DNA from: Novosphingobium sp. UBA6722
GTDB lineage: Bacteria > Pseudomonadota > Alphaproteobacteria > Sphingomonadales > Sphingomonadaceae
Length of the DNA: 17,818 nucleotides
Assembly (NCBI GenBank): GCA_002454125.1
Contig: DKII01000114.1
Span: 1-17,818 of the forward strand
Direction: 5' to 3'
The translations under genes were made by a program, and so were the position numbers. Under the pieces are notes generated by a model. That model had not been told where the DNA came from and made no database searches. It was given only the letters and a program-made list of their open reading frames with translations. Shown piece after piece: positions 7,573 through 14,210 of this stretch. The stretch's first letter is position 1. Each line of letters starts with the position of its first letter.

Positions 7573-8339
7573 TGCCCGACTATACTGGCCAGGTCGCGGT
7601 GATCACCGGCGGGGCCGGGGGGATCGGCGGGGCCCTAGGCAAGGCGCTCGAAGCGGCAGGCGCGCAGGTTCTGCTGTCCGATCGTGAAGCGGCAGACGGA
7701 ATCGTTGCTTGCGACGTAGCGAACCTGGAAGCGGTCGAGGCCCTGGCCGAGCTGGCCTGGCAGCGCTTCGGGCGGGTCGATCTGCTGGTCAACAACGCCG
7801 GGATTTCGGGCGGCGGCGGGCGCTTGTGGAAGGCCGACATTGCCGCTGCGCGCCGCGTGTTCGAAGTCAATTTCTGGGGCGTCTGGCACGGCTGCGCGGC
7901 CTTTGCCCCGCGCATGGCGGCGCAGGATCACCCCTCAGCGATCTACAACGTGGCATCCGAAAACGCGCTGTTCTGCGCGGTCCCGCGGTCAGCCGCCTAC
8001 ATCGCCTCAAAACACGCGGTGCTGGGCCTGACCGAAAGCCTGCGCGAGGACCTGCCCGAGCATGTCCATGCCGGCACGATCATCCCCGGCTGGGTGCTTT
8101 CCGGCCTGACCAGCGAGGGCGGGCGCGATCACGCCATGCCGGCTGAGCGCTATGCCGAGATCATCCTGCCGCAGCTGGCCGCGCGCGAGCGGTTCGTGGT
8201 CAGCCACGCCTACAATGTGGTGCCGATGACCGAGCGGACCGATGCGCTGGAAGCGGCCTATGCCCGTTATGCCCCGCGCTATGACGGCGATGAGGAGCAC
8301 GACGTGCGCGGCTATATCGCCCGACTGCGCGGCGGTTAG
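7569..8339 (+). CDS. Short-chain dehydrogenase/reductase (SDR), substrate unknown
   Basis: Classical-type NAD(P)-dependent SDR of 256 residues. It shows the Rossmann glycine motif TGGAGGIG (residues 13-20), the NNAG motif (75-78), the catalytic serine S130 in NVASENALF, and the Y144-x3-K148 pair in YIASK. The substrate-binding C-terminus (residues about 155-256) has no signature I can tie to a substrate. Asp38 after the second beta strand (LLSDRE) favours NAD(H) over NADP(H), as a rule of thumb. Two adjacent ATGs (7569 and 7572) are both possible; the first overlaps the preceding stop by four bases. It ends the five-gene chain, and its TAG overlaps the tail of the convergent bufC by four bases. 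Confidence 0.92.
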   Translation: MMPDYTGQVAVITGGAGGIGGALGKALEAAGAQVLLSDREAADGIVACDVANLEAVEALAELAWQRFGRVDLLVNNAGISGGGGRLWKADIAAARRVFEVNFWGVWHGCAAFAPRMAAQDHPSAIYNVASENALFCAVPRSAAYIASKHAVLGLTESLREDLPEHVHAGTIIPGWVLSGLTSEGGRDHAMPAERYAEIILPQLAARERFVVSHAYNVVPMTERTDALEAAYARYAPRYDGDEEHDVRGYIARLRGG

Positions 8340-9070
8340 GTAAGCTCCATGGCGGAGAACAGGCCCTCCGCCAGCCAGCCGGCAAACCACGCTCCGAATT
8401 GCTGGAGGCCGTCCGCACCAACGCGCGCAGCCACTTCGCCAAAGCTCGCCCCGCCTGCCAGCGCCACCAGTGCAGCGCCTTCAGCCGGGTCAAGCAGCCG
8501 GTAGTGCGGCGAAAAGTCCTGGCGCCAGACGATCAGCCAGCCCGATTCCGGCAGCCTTGCCGGGGCGCTCGAAGCCGCCTCGTCTTGCAGCAGTGGCCAC
8601 AAGGTCACCACATCGCAGTCCACCTGTCGCGCCGCAAAACCCGGCGCCGGGATGAAGCGCAGCCGCGCCCAATCTTCTTCGGACAAGCTGGCCTCCGCCA
8701 GGTCCGTAGCAGTCAGAACCGGCGCATCGAGCGCCGCAAAAGCCTGTTGCAGCTGCCATTCGAGCCAGGCCAGCTCGGCCACTTCGGGATCATCGGCAAA
8801 CAGGGTTCCGAGTAAGCCCGGAAAAGCTTCCCCAAACAGGTCGAGCGTCCAGCGATGCGGGGGATGGGTCAGGATGTAATGGGCAGCGGCCTGTTCGAAG
8901 GCCTCCTCGCCGACCCAGCGCCGGGTCCGTTCGAAACCGGTGGCGAGAGCATCGCTGAGCCGGCCGCGATAGGCATTGCGGTAGATCGCCATGCCAGCGG
9001 ACGAGGGCGGCAGCGCGTCATCGGCGGCAATTTCGGCCAGGAAGGCGTGTTGCAGGATTGCCAGGGTCAT
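8336..9070 (-). CDS. bufC: BufC/HvfC-type maturase partner (DUF2063 family)
   Basis: A 244-residue cytoplasmic protein of the DUF2063 family, the usual partner of DUF692 enzymes in bufferin-type RiPP loci. The N-terminal helical DUF2063 region is visible in the first 90 residues (LQHAFLAEI, YRNAYRGRLSDAL, YILTHPP), followed by an alpha/beta C-terminal half ending in a helical module (GGASFGEVAARVG). In characterised relatives this subunit is thought to bring the precursor peptide to the maturase. Its ATG overlaps the bufB stop by four bases (ATGA), fitting a stoichiometric pair. Its TAA overlaps the end of the convergent SDR gene, leaving no room for a terminator. The family is often annotated as a putative DNA-binding domain; I see no support for DNA binding here. 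Confidence 0.88.
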   Translation of the reverse strand: MTLAILQHAFLAEIAADDALPPSSAGMAIYRNAYRGRLSDALATGFERTRRWVGEEAFEQAAAHYILTHPPHRWTLDLFGEAFPGLLGTLFADDPEVAELAWLEWQLQQAFAALDAPVLTATDLAEASLSEEDWARLRFIPAPGFAARQVDCDVVTLWPLLQDEAASSAPARLPESGWLIVWRQDFSPHYRLLDPAEGAALVALAGGASFGEVAARVGADGLQQFGAWFAGWLAEGLFSAMELT

Positions 9071-9900
9071 GCCGGGACGCGCTCCGACAGACCGCGCGCC
9101 TCGGCGAGTTCGGCCAACAGGTCCGCCAGCGGCGGGATCTGGTCATCGCGTTCGATCATGGTCGCAACTGGACCAAGGCGCTCAACCGCAGAGGCGTAGA
9201 GCTGCCAGACCGGATCGGGCACGAGCGCATCGTGGGTGTCGATCAGCATGCCCTCGGGGCCATGGCTGTGCCCGGCGAGGTGGATCTGGCGGACCCGGTC
9301 CGTTGGAATGCCGCGCAGAAAGTCGAGCGGATCGAAGCCGTGGTTGACGCTGGAGACGTAGATATTGTTGACGTCGAGCAGCAGGTAGCAGCCGGTGGCG
9401 GCGCTCAGCTCAGCCAGGAACTGCCATTCGCTCAGGGTGCTGCCTGGGAAGCTCACGTAGCTAGACGGGTTCTCGATCAGCAGCGGGCGTTCCAGCACGT
9501 CCTGTGCGATGGTCAGGTTGCGGATGCAGCGCGCCAGCGCTTCTTCGGTGTAGGGCACCGGCAGCAGGTCGTGCGAATTGTGGCCGCCAAGCCCGGTCCA
9601 GCAGAGATGGTCGGAGACCCACAGCGGGTCGATCCGCCGGGCCAGCGTCTTGAGCTCGGCCAGATAGGCGCGGTCCGGCTGCTGATCTGCGCCTAGCGAC
9701 AGCGAAACGCCGTGCAGGATCACCGGATAGCGTTCGCGCACGGCTTCCAGCGTTGCCAGCGGGCGGCCGCCGCAAGCCATGAAATTCTCGGAAATGACCT
9801 CGACGAAGTCGACCGGCTGCTGCGCGGTCAGGAACGCTTCGTGGTGTTCCTTGCGCAGGCCGAGGCCAAAGCCGGAAAAGGGCGGGATGGTGCCGGTCAT
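9067..9900 (-). CDS. bufB: BufB-type MNIO peptide maturase (DUF692)
   Basis: DUF692 multinuclear iron oxidative enzyme, a TIM-barrel related to MbnB of methanobactin synthesis, 277 residues. It is predicted to use an iron cluster and oxygen to rebuild cysteines of the precursor peptides. Likely metal ligands lie in the conserved blocks: HGVSLSLG (His63), SDHLCW (His98), ENPSSY (Glu143), DVNNIYVS (Asp176), HLAGHS (His207, His211), DTHD (Asp221, His223) and IERDD (Glu250). I start it at the ATG at 9900; the frame is open further upstream but that part is low-complexity Pro/Arg and contains the intergenic hairpin. No strong ribosome site is visible. It follows bufA2 by 83 bases and overlaps bufC by four. 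Family call is firm; the exact chemistry is inferred. Confidence 0.94.
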   Translation of the reverse strand: MTGTIPPFSGFGLGLRKEHHEAFLTAQQPVDFVEVISENFMACGGRPLATLEAVRERYPVILHGVSLSLGADQQPDRAYLAELKTLARRIDPLWVSDHLCWTGLGGHNSHDLLPVPYTEEALARCIRNLTIAQDVLERPLLIENPSSYVSFPGSTLSEWQFLAELSAATGCYLLLDVNNIYVSSVNHGFDPLDFLRGIPTDRVRQIHLAGHSHGPEGMLIDTHDALVPDPVWQLYASAVERLGPVATMIERDDQIPPLADLLAELAEARGLSERVPA

Positions 9901-9932
9901 CGCTGCTGAACCATTGCGCAAGGGAAAGGGGT

Positions 9933-9972
9933 GGGCCCGGCCGGGAGGGGGATGAGGGCAGCGGCCGGGCCC
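9933..9972 (-). promoter_or_regulatory. Strong GC hairpin between bufA2 and bufB (processing, stabilising or attenuator element)
   Basis: A perfect 11 bp inverted repeat: GGGCCCGGCCG at 9933-9943 and CGGCCGGGCCC at 9962-9972, with an 18-base loop. It occupies most of the 83 bp gap between the precursor gene and the maturase gene. No U-run follows in the minus-strand transcript, so it is not a classical intrinsic terminator. Placement after the first short gene of the operon suggests it protects or partly terminates the precursor mRNA, giving more peptide than enzyme. Confidence 0.6.
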
Positions 9973-9983
9973 GGGGGGAGGGA

Positions 9984-10268
9984 TCAGCCCAGATCGCCGA
10001 TCGTGCCGCCGCGCTTCAGGCATTCGCCGGCCTTCATGGCCTTGAAGCCGTGGCCCTTGCAGCCGTTCATGCCCTTGCATTCGTGCTCGGTGGTCTTGCA
10101 GTCGGCCGTGCCCTTGCAGGTGTTGACGCCGTAGCAGTGGACGGTGTCAGCATCGGCGAGCGCCTTGCCCGAGCTGCCGGCCGGGGCGGGGGCAGCGTTG
10201 GCAGCAGCGGCGAGGACGAAAGCGGCGGCGAGCGAAGCAAGGGCCGAAGCGGTCTTGGCGGTGTGCAT
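9984..10268 (-). CDS. bufA2: BufA2-type bufferin metallophore precursor (six-cysteine secreted peptide)
   Basis: A 94-residue precursor peptide. Residues 1-26 form a Sec signal with likely cleavage after ANA. The mature part is short, Lys/Gly-rich and has six cysteines (45, 51, 57, 64, 70, 83) in the pattern CYGVNTCKG, DCKTTEHECKGMNGCKG and GECLKRGG, typical of BufA2-like precursors. After BufB/BufC modification of selected cysteines, relatives bind copper in the periplasm; the metal for this copy is not shown by sequence. I chose the ATG at 10268: a GGAG sits 9 bases upstream and the signal begins there, while the frame further upstream runs through the promoter. It is first in the bufA2-bufB-bufC arm and is driven by a SigF-like promoter about 45 bases upstream. 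Confidence 0.88.
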   Translation of the reverse strand: MHTAKTASALASLAAAFVLAAAANAAPAPAGSSGKALADADTVHCYGVNTCKGTADCKTTEHECKGMNGCKGHGFKAMKAGECLKRGGTIGDLG

Positions 10269-10311
10269 GATAGGGAACTCCAGTTGAGGGTCGTGCCAGG
10301 TCGGCATCTGG

Positions 10312-10341
10312 CCATTCGCCATCGCTGCCGATCGGGTTACA
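10312..10341 (-). promoter_or_regulatory. SigF-type ECF promoter for bufA2-bufB-bufC
   Basis: Read on the minus strand: TGTAACC (10341 to 10335), a 16-base spacer after GTAACC, then CGAATGG (10318 to 10312). GTAACC-N16-CGAA is the promoter pattern I recall for Caulobacter SigF. It matches the opposite copy at 10375-10404 in both boxes and spacing. Transcription would start near 10308, leaving a leader of about 40 bases before the bufA2 ATG. Confidence 0.85.
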
Positions 10342-10381
10342 GCCGGGCGGCGCATTTTTCTTTTTGGGGTTGGCTGTAACC
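10335..10381. repeat. Inverted repeat GGCTGTAACC around a T-rich centre in the divergent control region
   Basis: GGTTACAGCC at 10335-10344 and GGCTGTAACC at 10372-10381 are perfect reverse complements separated by 27 bases that include two T-runs (about 10354-10365). The repeats are the -35 regions of the two outward-facing ECF promoters, extended by three shared bases. The extended identity beyond the GTAACC core may reflect extra sigma contacts. Confidence 0.85.
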
Positions 10382-10404
10382 GCCCGGCGCGGGCTGCCGA
10401 ATGG
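10375..10404 (+). promoter_or_regulatory. SigF-type ECF promoter for bufA1-doxX-sigma-nrsF
   Basis: TGTAACC at 10375-10381, a 16-base spacer (10382-10397), then CGAATGG at 10398-10404. It has the same boxes and spacing as the minus-strand copy at 10312-10341. Transcription would start near 10410, about 45 bases before the bufA1 ATG. Because the sigma gene lies in the operon it drives, this implies positive autoregulation. Confidence 0.87.
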
Positions 10405-10454
10405 GGGGAGGACAACGCCAACCGGCGCTGCCCCGCATTACAGGAGTTGCCCCC

Positions 10455-10733
10455 ATGAACCGCTCAGCCGTCACGATCGCCGCCCTGGCCGCTCTGGCCG
10501 TCCTCACCGCCACCAGCGCCGCCCAGGCGCAGAGCAAGCCCGCCAAGGCGACCGAAAAGTGCTATGGCGTGGCCAAGGCCGGCAAGAATGACTGCGCCGC
10601 CGGCCCCGGCACCAGTTGCGCCGGCACCTCGACCCGCGATTACCAGGGCAATGCCTGGAAGCTGGTTCCCAAGGGCACCTGCCTCAAGACCAAGACCCCC
10701 AAGGGCTACGGCTCGCTGGAAGCGCGTCCGTGA
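10455..10733 (+). CDS. bufA1: BufA1-type bufferin metallophore precursor (DUF2282, four-cysteine secreted peptide)
   Basis: A 92-residue DUF2282 peptide. A Sec signal covers residues 1-26 (cleavage likely after AQA). The mature part has four cysteines (36, 47, 55, 76) in the classic blocks EKCYGVAKAGKNDC, GTSCAGTS and NAWKLVPKGTCLK, ending TPKGYGSL. Members are precursors of bufferins, in which an MNIO enzyme rebuilds cysteines into metal-binding heterocycles. The ATG at 10455 has CAGGAG eight bases upstream. No dedicated DUF692 gene follows; the next gene is doxX, overlapped by four bases (GTGA). Modification therefore probably depends on the divergently encoded BufB and BufC. Family call is very secure, metal specificity is not. 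Confidence 0.95.
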   Translation: MNRSAVTIAALAALAVLTATSAAQAQSKPAKATEKCYGVAKAGKNDCAAGPGTSCAGTSTRDYQGNAWKLVPKGTCLKTKTPKGYGSLEARP

Positions 10734-11194
10734 CCCTGCTGTCCGGCCTGATCCAGCGCTATGACAGCCTGACCGCGACGCTGGCCGGCAAGGTGCCCGA
10801 TGGCATTCTGCTGGCCTTCGTGCGGATCGTGCTGGCCGGGATCTTTTGGCGATCCGGGCAGACCAAGGTAGAGGAGGGCACCTGGTTCCAGGTGACCGAG
10901 ACGACCTATGAGCTGTTCCGGACCGAATATGCCGGCGTCCCGCTGCCGCCCGAATTCGCGGCGCTGGCCGCCACGGCGGCGGAGCATGTCTTTCCCGCTT
11001 TGCTGGTGGCCGGGCTGTTCACGCGGCTGTCCGCGCTCGGCCTCTTGGGCATGACGCTGACGATCCAGTTCTTCGTCTATCCAGAGGCCTGGTGGCCGGT
11101 TCATTCGCTGTGGGCAGCGCTCGCCCTGGTGCTGGTGCTGCGCGGCGGCGGCTGGCTCAGCCTTGATGCGCTGCTGGCGCGAGGACGCCGTTGA
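10730..11194 (+). CDS. DoxX-family membrane protein of the bufferin locus
   Basis: A 154-residue inner-membrane protein of the DoxX family with about four hydrophobic segments (around residues 24-40, 75-95, 98-112 and 120-138). Characteristic stretches are FWRSGQTKVEEG, FRTEYAGVPLPPE, TRLSALGLLGM and FVYPEAWWPVHSLWA. DoxX proteins recur beside DUF2282 and DUF692 genes (HvfX or BufD-like, GigT in gold-induced clusters); their role may be electron supply, export or handling of the modified peptide, but this is unresolved. The start is GTG at 10730 in a GTGA overlap with bufA1; upstream sequence in the frame is only a shadow of bufA1. It overlaps the sigma gene by four bases (TTGA). Confidence 0.9.
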   Translation: MTLLSGLIQRYDSLTATLAGKVPDGILLAFVRIVLAGIFWRSGQTKVEEGTWFQVTETTYELFRTEYAGVPLPPEFAALAATAAEHVFPALLVAGLFTRLSALGLLGMTLTIQFFVYPEAWWPVHSLWAALALVLVLRGGGWLSLDALLARGRR

Positions 11195-11715
11195 CGGCGG
11201 ACGAAGCCACCCTGGCCCGGCTCGCCGCGCTGGCCCAGCACGGCGACCGGACAGCCTATGCCGCGCTGCTGCAGGCGGCGCGGGACTGGCTGCTGCGCTA
11301 TCTGCGGCGGCGGGTGAACCCGTGCGAATTGGATGACCTTGTCCAGGAAACGCTGCTCAGCCTGCACCGCAAGCTGGCCAGCTATGACCCGGAACGTCCG
11401 TTCCTGCCCTGGCTGGCCGCAATCGCCCGCTACAAATTTGTCGACCATCTCCGCCTGGCCTACCGCCGCGCAGAAGATGAGTTGAGCGACGAAATTTTGC
11501 CCGCAGTCGATGCCGAACCGGCGATTACTGCCCGGATCAGCCTTGACCGGCTGTTCGAGGAACTGCCCCCGGCGCAGTGCCGGGCGATCGAACTGGTCAA
11601 GATCGAAGGCCGTTCGATCAGCGAAGCCAGCGCTGCCACGGGGCAGAGCGAATCGCTGATCAAGGTCAACATTCACCGCGGCCTCAAGCGGCTGGCTGCC
11701 CTGATCGAGAATTGA
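11191..11715 (+). CDS. sigF: ECF sigma factor, SigF-like, controlling the bufferin locus
   Basis: A 174-residue sigma-70 family factor of ECF type. Region 2 spans about residues 20-90 (DDLVQETLLSLHRKL, FLPWLAAIARYKFVDHLR) and region 4 about 115-170 (LPPAQCRAIELVKIEGRSISEASAATG, then IHRGLKRL). It is followed by an NrsF-type membrane anti-sigma, as in Caulobacter sigF-nrsF and Cupriavidus gold-induced loci. It starts with a rare TTG at 11191 in a TTGA overlap with doxX, with GAGGA five bases upstream. The promoters at 10312-10341 and 10375-10404 are its likely targets, so it should activate its own operon. I use sigF by analogy; orthology should be confirmed by phylogeny. Confidence 0.92.
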   Translation: MTADEATLARLAALAQHGDRTAYAALLQAARDWLLRYLRRRVNPCELDDLVQETLLSLHRKLASYDPERPFLPWLAAIARYKFVDHLRLAYRRAEDELSDEILPAVDAEPAITARISLDRLFEELPPAQCRAIELVKIEGRSISEASAATGQSESLIKVNIHRGLKRLAALIEN

Positions 11716-11726
11716 GAAAAACCATC

Positions 11727-12371
11727 ATGACACGCAGTACTGATTCCCTGATCGAAGCGCTGGCGCAGGACCTGGCCCCGGTCCGTCCGCTCCGCCGCTG
11801 GCGTGGCATGGCGGGTGCCCTGCTCGGCCTCGCGGCGGGCGTCCTGCTGCTGCTGGGCCTGTTCGGGATCCGCTCAGACCTCCTCGCCGCGCGCCCCGAT
11901 CCGGTCGGGGTGGTTTCGGCCGGCGTATTCCTTGTCCTGACCCTGGCCTCGGCCTGGGCGGCGATCGATTCGGCCCGACCGGCGGTTGGCGCACGGCGCG
12001 ATGGCTGGGCCTGGAGCCTGGCTGCGGCCGCAGTTCTGCCGTTGGGGGCGCTGTTCCTGATCGTGACCGGCCTGCTGCACGGCAACGCATCGCCGCTGCG
12101 CGACAATGGCCGCGATTGCATCACCTTTGGCCTGTTCGCAGGGCTGTTTACCGCTGCCATCCTGACGGCCTGGCTGCGCCGCGGCGCGCCGGTGCGACTG
12201 GGCCAAGCCGGGTTGCTGACCGGATTGAGTGCTGGCAGCGCGGGGATCTTCGCCGTCTCGCTCTATTGCCCGCATACCGACATGGTCCACATCGGCATCT
12301 GGCACGGACTGGCGGTAACGATCGCCGCTGTGCTGGGCCGGCTGATCGTGCCGCCGCTGCTGCGCTGGTAG
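11727..12371 (+). CDS. nrsF: NrsF/DUF1109-type membrane anti-sigma factor
   Basis: A 214-residue inner-membrane protein with six hydrophobic helices (about 28-48, 60-82, 94-118, 131-150, 160-180, 190-210) and a short cytoplasmic N-terminus for holding the sigma factor. DUF1109/NrsF proteins negatively regulate the adjacent SigF-type factor. Two cysteines stand out, Cys131 (GRDCITFG) and Cys181 (SLYCPHTD); as I recall, conserved cysteines at these positions in Caulobacter NrsF are needed for metal-stress sensing. The ATG at 11727 is 11 bases after the sigma stop; no strong ribosome site is seen. The gene ends 3 bases from the convergent DUF1489 gene. Function is inferred from family and context. 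Confidence 0.9.
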   Translation: MTRSTDSLIEALAQDLAPVRPLRRWRGMAGALLGLAAGVLLLLGLFGIRSDLLAARPDPVGVVSAGVFLVLTLASAWAAIDSARPAVGARRDGWAWSLAAAAVLPLGALFLIVTGLLHGNASPLRDNGRDCITFGLFAGLFTAAILTAWLRRGAPVRLGQAGLLTGLSAGSAGIFAVSLYCPHTDMVHIGIWHGLAVTIAAVLGRLIVPPLLRW

Positions 12372-12374
12372 GGT

Positions 12375-12773
12375 CTAGACGAGGCCCAACCGGGCCAGAT
12401 CGGCGGCGATGTGGCCGGGCAGGACCTCGCCGCTGTCTTCGTCGCTGCCAAGATCGCGCGGGGCGTCGGCGTCCTCGAGATAGCGCCAGCCCTGGTGGGC
12501 ACGCTTGGGACGCGGCAGCACGTCGATCAGCTTGGCGGCAATGACGATGTTGGTCCGCCCGCCCTCGGCCTCTTCAAACCGCAGGATCGGGCTGCGCATG
12601 ACGAGCTGGTGCTTGAAGATCCAGAATAGCGAGCCACCCGGAACGATCTCTTCATGCCGCTTGGGCAGGTAGCGCGTGGTCAGCCGCGCCTCGGCGCCGC
12701 GCGTCGCGAACCAGCTGCGCATTTCCTCAAGCGACTGGGCCCCGTAGGCCACCTTGGTCAGGTGCAGCGGCAT
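12375..12773 (-). CDS. DUF1489 family protein, function unknown
   Basis: A 132-residue soluble protein of the alphaproteobacterial DUF1489 family, recognisable from the opening LHLTKVAYG, the middle VPGGSLFWIFKHQLVMRSPILRFE and the segment GRTNIVIAAKLIDVLPRPKRAHQGWRYL. It lacks a signal peptide or membrane helix, and no catalytic motif is evident. Its ATG is 3 bases after the mgtE stop, so the two are probably co-transcribed; this is the only clue to its role. It ends almost flush with the convergent nrsF. Confidence 0.85.
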   Translation of the reverse strand: MPLHLTKVAYGAQSLEEMRSWFATRGAEARLTTRYLPKRHEEIVPGGSLFWIFKHQLVMRSPILRFEEAEGGRTNIVIAAKLIDVLPRPKRAHQGWRYLEDADAPRDLGSDEDSGEVLPGHIAADLARLGLV

Positions 12774-12776
12774 GGC

Positions 12777-14210
12777 TCAGCCCACCAGTCCCGAAGCCAC
12801 CGCCAATCCCAGGAAGGCGAAGAAGCCCATCGAATCGGTGATCATGGTGACAAAGACCGAGCTTGCCACGGCCGGGTCCTGGCCCAGCCGGTCGAGCGTG
12901 ACCGGCACGATCACCCCGGCAAGGCCCGCGGTGATGATGTTGACCACCACGGCCGTGCCGATCACCGCGCCGAGCAAGGGGTTGGAGAAGACCAGCGCGG
13001 TTGCGACCCCGATCAGTGTGGCGACGGTCACCCCGTTGAGCAGCGCGACGCGCATCTCGCGCCAGATGATCCGGCCGGTGTTGGAGCGGGTCAGCTGGTT
13101 GGTGGCAAGCGCGCGGACCGCCACGGCCATGGTCTGGGTTCCGGCATTGCCGCCGATCGAGGCGACCATCGGCGATAGCGCGGCCAGGGCCACCAGCTTT
13201 TCGATCGCCCCGCCAAAGCTGCTGATGATTGTTGCGCTTAGCAGGGCAGTCGCCAGGTTGGCGATCAGCCAGCGGACACGGCTGATGTAGGAATCGCGGA
13301 TCGGCTCGTTGATGTCGCCTTCGCCGGCGCCGGACAGCAGCAGCACGTCTTCGCCGGCTTCTTCCTGGATGATGTGGACCACGTCATCGACCGTGATCTG
13401 GCCGACCAGGCGCCCATCGGCATCGACCACTGCGGCCGAGATCAGCGCATACTTCTGGAACCGCAGCGCAACCTCTTCCTGGTCCATCGTCACCGGGATC
13501 AGGGTCTGGTCACGCTGCATCACGTCAGTCAGCGCAATGCCGCGCGGGGTGCGCAGGATCCAGCTGAGCGCGCAGGTCCCGACCGGGTGGAACCGCGCGT
13601 CAACGATGAACACTTCCCAGAACTCGTTGGCCAGATCGCGTCCGTCGCGCAGGAAGTCGATCAGGTCGCCTACGGTCATGTGTTCGGGCACCGCGACGAA
13701 ATCGCGGCTCATCAGGCGGCCGGCGGACTCTTCGGGATAGGACAGCGCGGTCTCGATTGCCGCGCGGTCCTCAGGCTCCATTTCGGCGAGGACGGCCTGC
13801 TGGTCTTCCTCGTCGAGGTCTTCCAGCATGGCGACGGCGTCGTCGGTGTCGAGCTGTTCGGCAATATCCGCGACGGTTTCGGCCGGGAGCTGCTCGACGA
13901 TGTCCTCGCGGACATAGTCGTTAAGCTCGGCATAGACCTCGCTGCCCATCAGGTCGCTGATGGCAAGGGCCAGGGCCGGGCGCTCATCAGAATCTAGCAG
14001 TTCGAACAGGTCGGCGATGTCGGCCGGGTGCAACCCTTCGACCATGCCATAGACCGCATCGTTTTCGCCCGCTTCCAGGCCCTCGCGGACGCGGCGGACG
14101 AATTCGGGCTTGAGCGTGTTTTCAGCGTCCAGGCTGTCGCTCTCATGCGCCAGCTCGGCCGCGGCAGCGGCGCTTTCGAGCAGGTCGGGGTCGAGCTTGT
14201 CCACGGTCAT
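12777..14210 (-). CDS. mgtE: Magnesium transporter MgtE
   Basis: Dimeric Mg2+ channel of the inner membrane, 477 residues, normal for the family. The N domain (about 35-165) is acidic and helical (EDIVEQLPAETVADIAEQLDTDDAV), the paired CBS domains follow (about 166-290), then the plug helix and five transmembrane helices (about 312-477). Pore-region motifs include PMVASIGGNAGTQTM (347-361) and VFVTMITDSMG (452-462), whose Asp459 corresponds to the conserved pore aspartate. The N and CBS domains of the family close the channel when cytoplasmic Mg2+ is high. The ATG at 14210 is the first possible start: an in-frame TAG lies five codons upstream. No clear ribosome site is seen. DUF1489 follows after 3 bases. 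Confidence 0.95.
   Translation of the reverse strand: MTVDKLDPDLLESAAAAAELAHESDSLDAENTLKPEFVRRVREGLEAGENDAVYGMVEGLHPADIADLFELLDSDERPALALAISDLMGSEVYAELNDYVREDIVEQLPAETVADIAEQLDTDDAVAMLEDLDEEDQQAVLAEMEPEDRAAIETALSYPEESAGRLMSRDFVAVPEHMTVGDLIDFLRDGRDLANEFWEVFIVDARFHPVGTCALSWILRTPRGIALTDVMQRDQTLIPVTMDQEEVALRFQKYALISAAVVDADGRLVGQITVDDVVHIIQEEAGEDVLLLSGAGEGDINEPIRDSYISRVRWLIANLATALLSATIISSFGGAIEKLVALAALSPMVASIGGNAGTQTMAVAVRALATNQLTRSNTGRIIWREMRVALLNGVTVATLIGVATALVFSNPLLGAVIGTAVVVNIITAGLAGVIVPVTLDRLGQDPAVASSVFVTMITDSMGFFAFLGLAVASGLVG

Noticed and set aside
8336..9070. DNA-binding role for the DUF2063 protein
   Set aside because: The family is often labelled as DNA-binding, but no helix-turn-helix is visible and the overlap with the DUF692 gene points to a maturase partner.
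9901..10080. N-terminal extension of bufB by about 60 residues
   Set aside because: The extension is low-complexity Pro/Arg sequence that translates the hairpin and the end of bufA2. DUF692 similarity begins at the ATG at 9900, and 277 residues is the normal family length.
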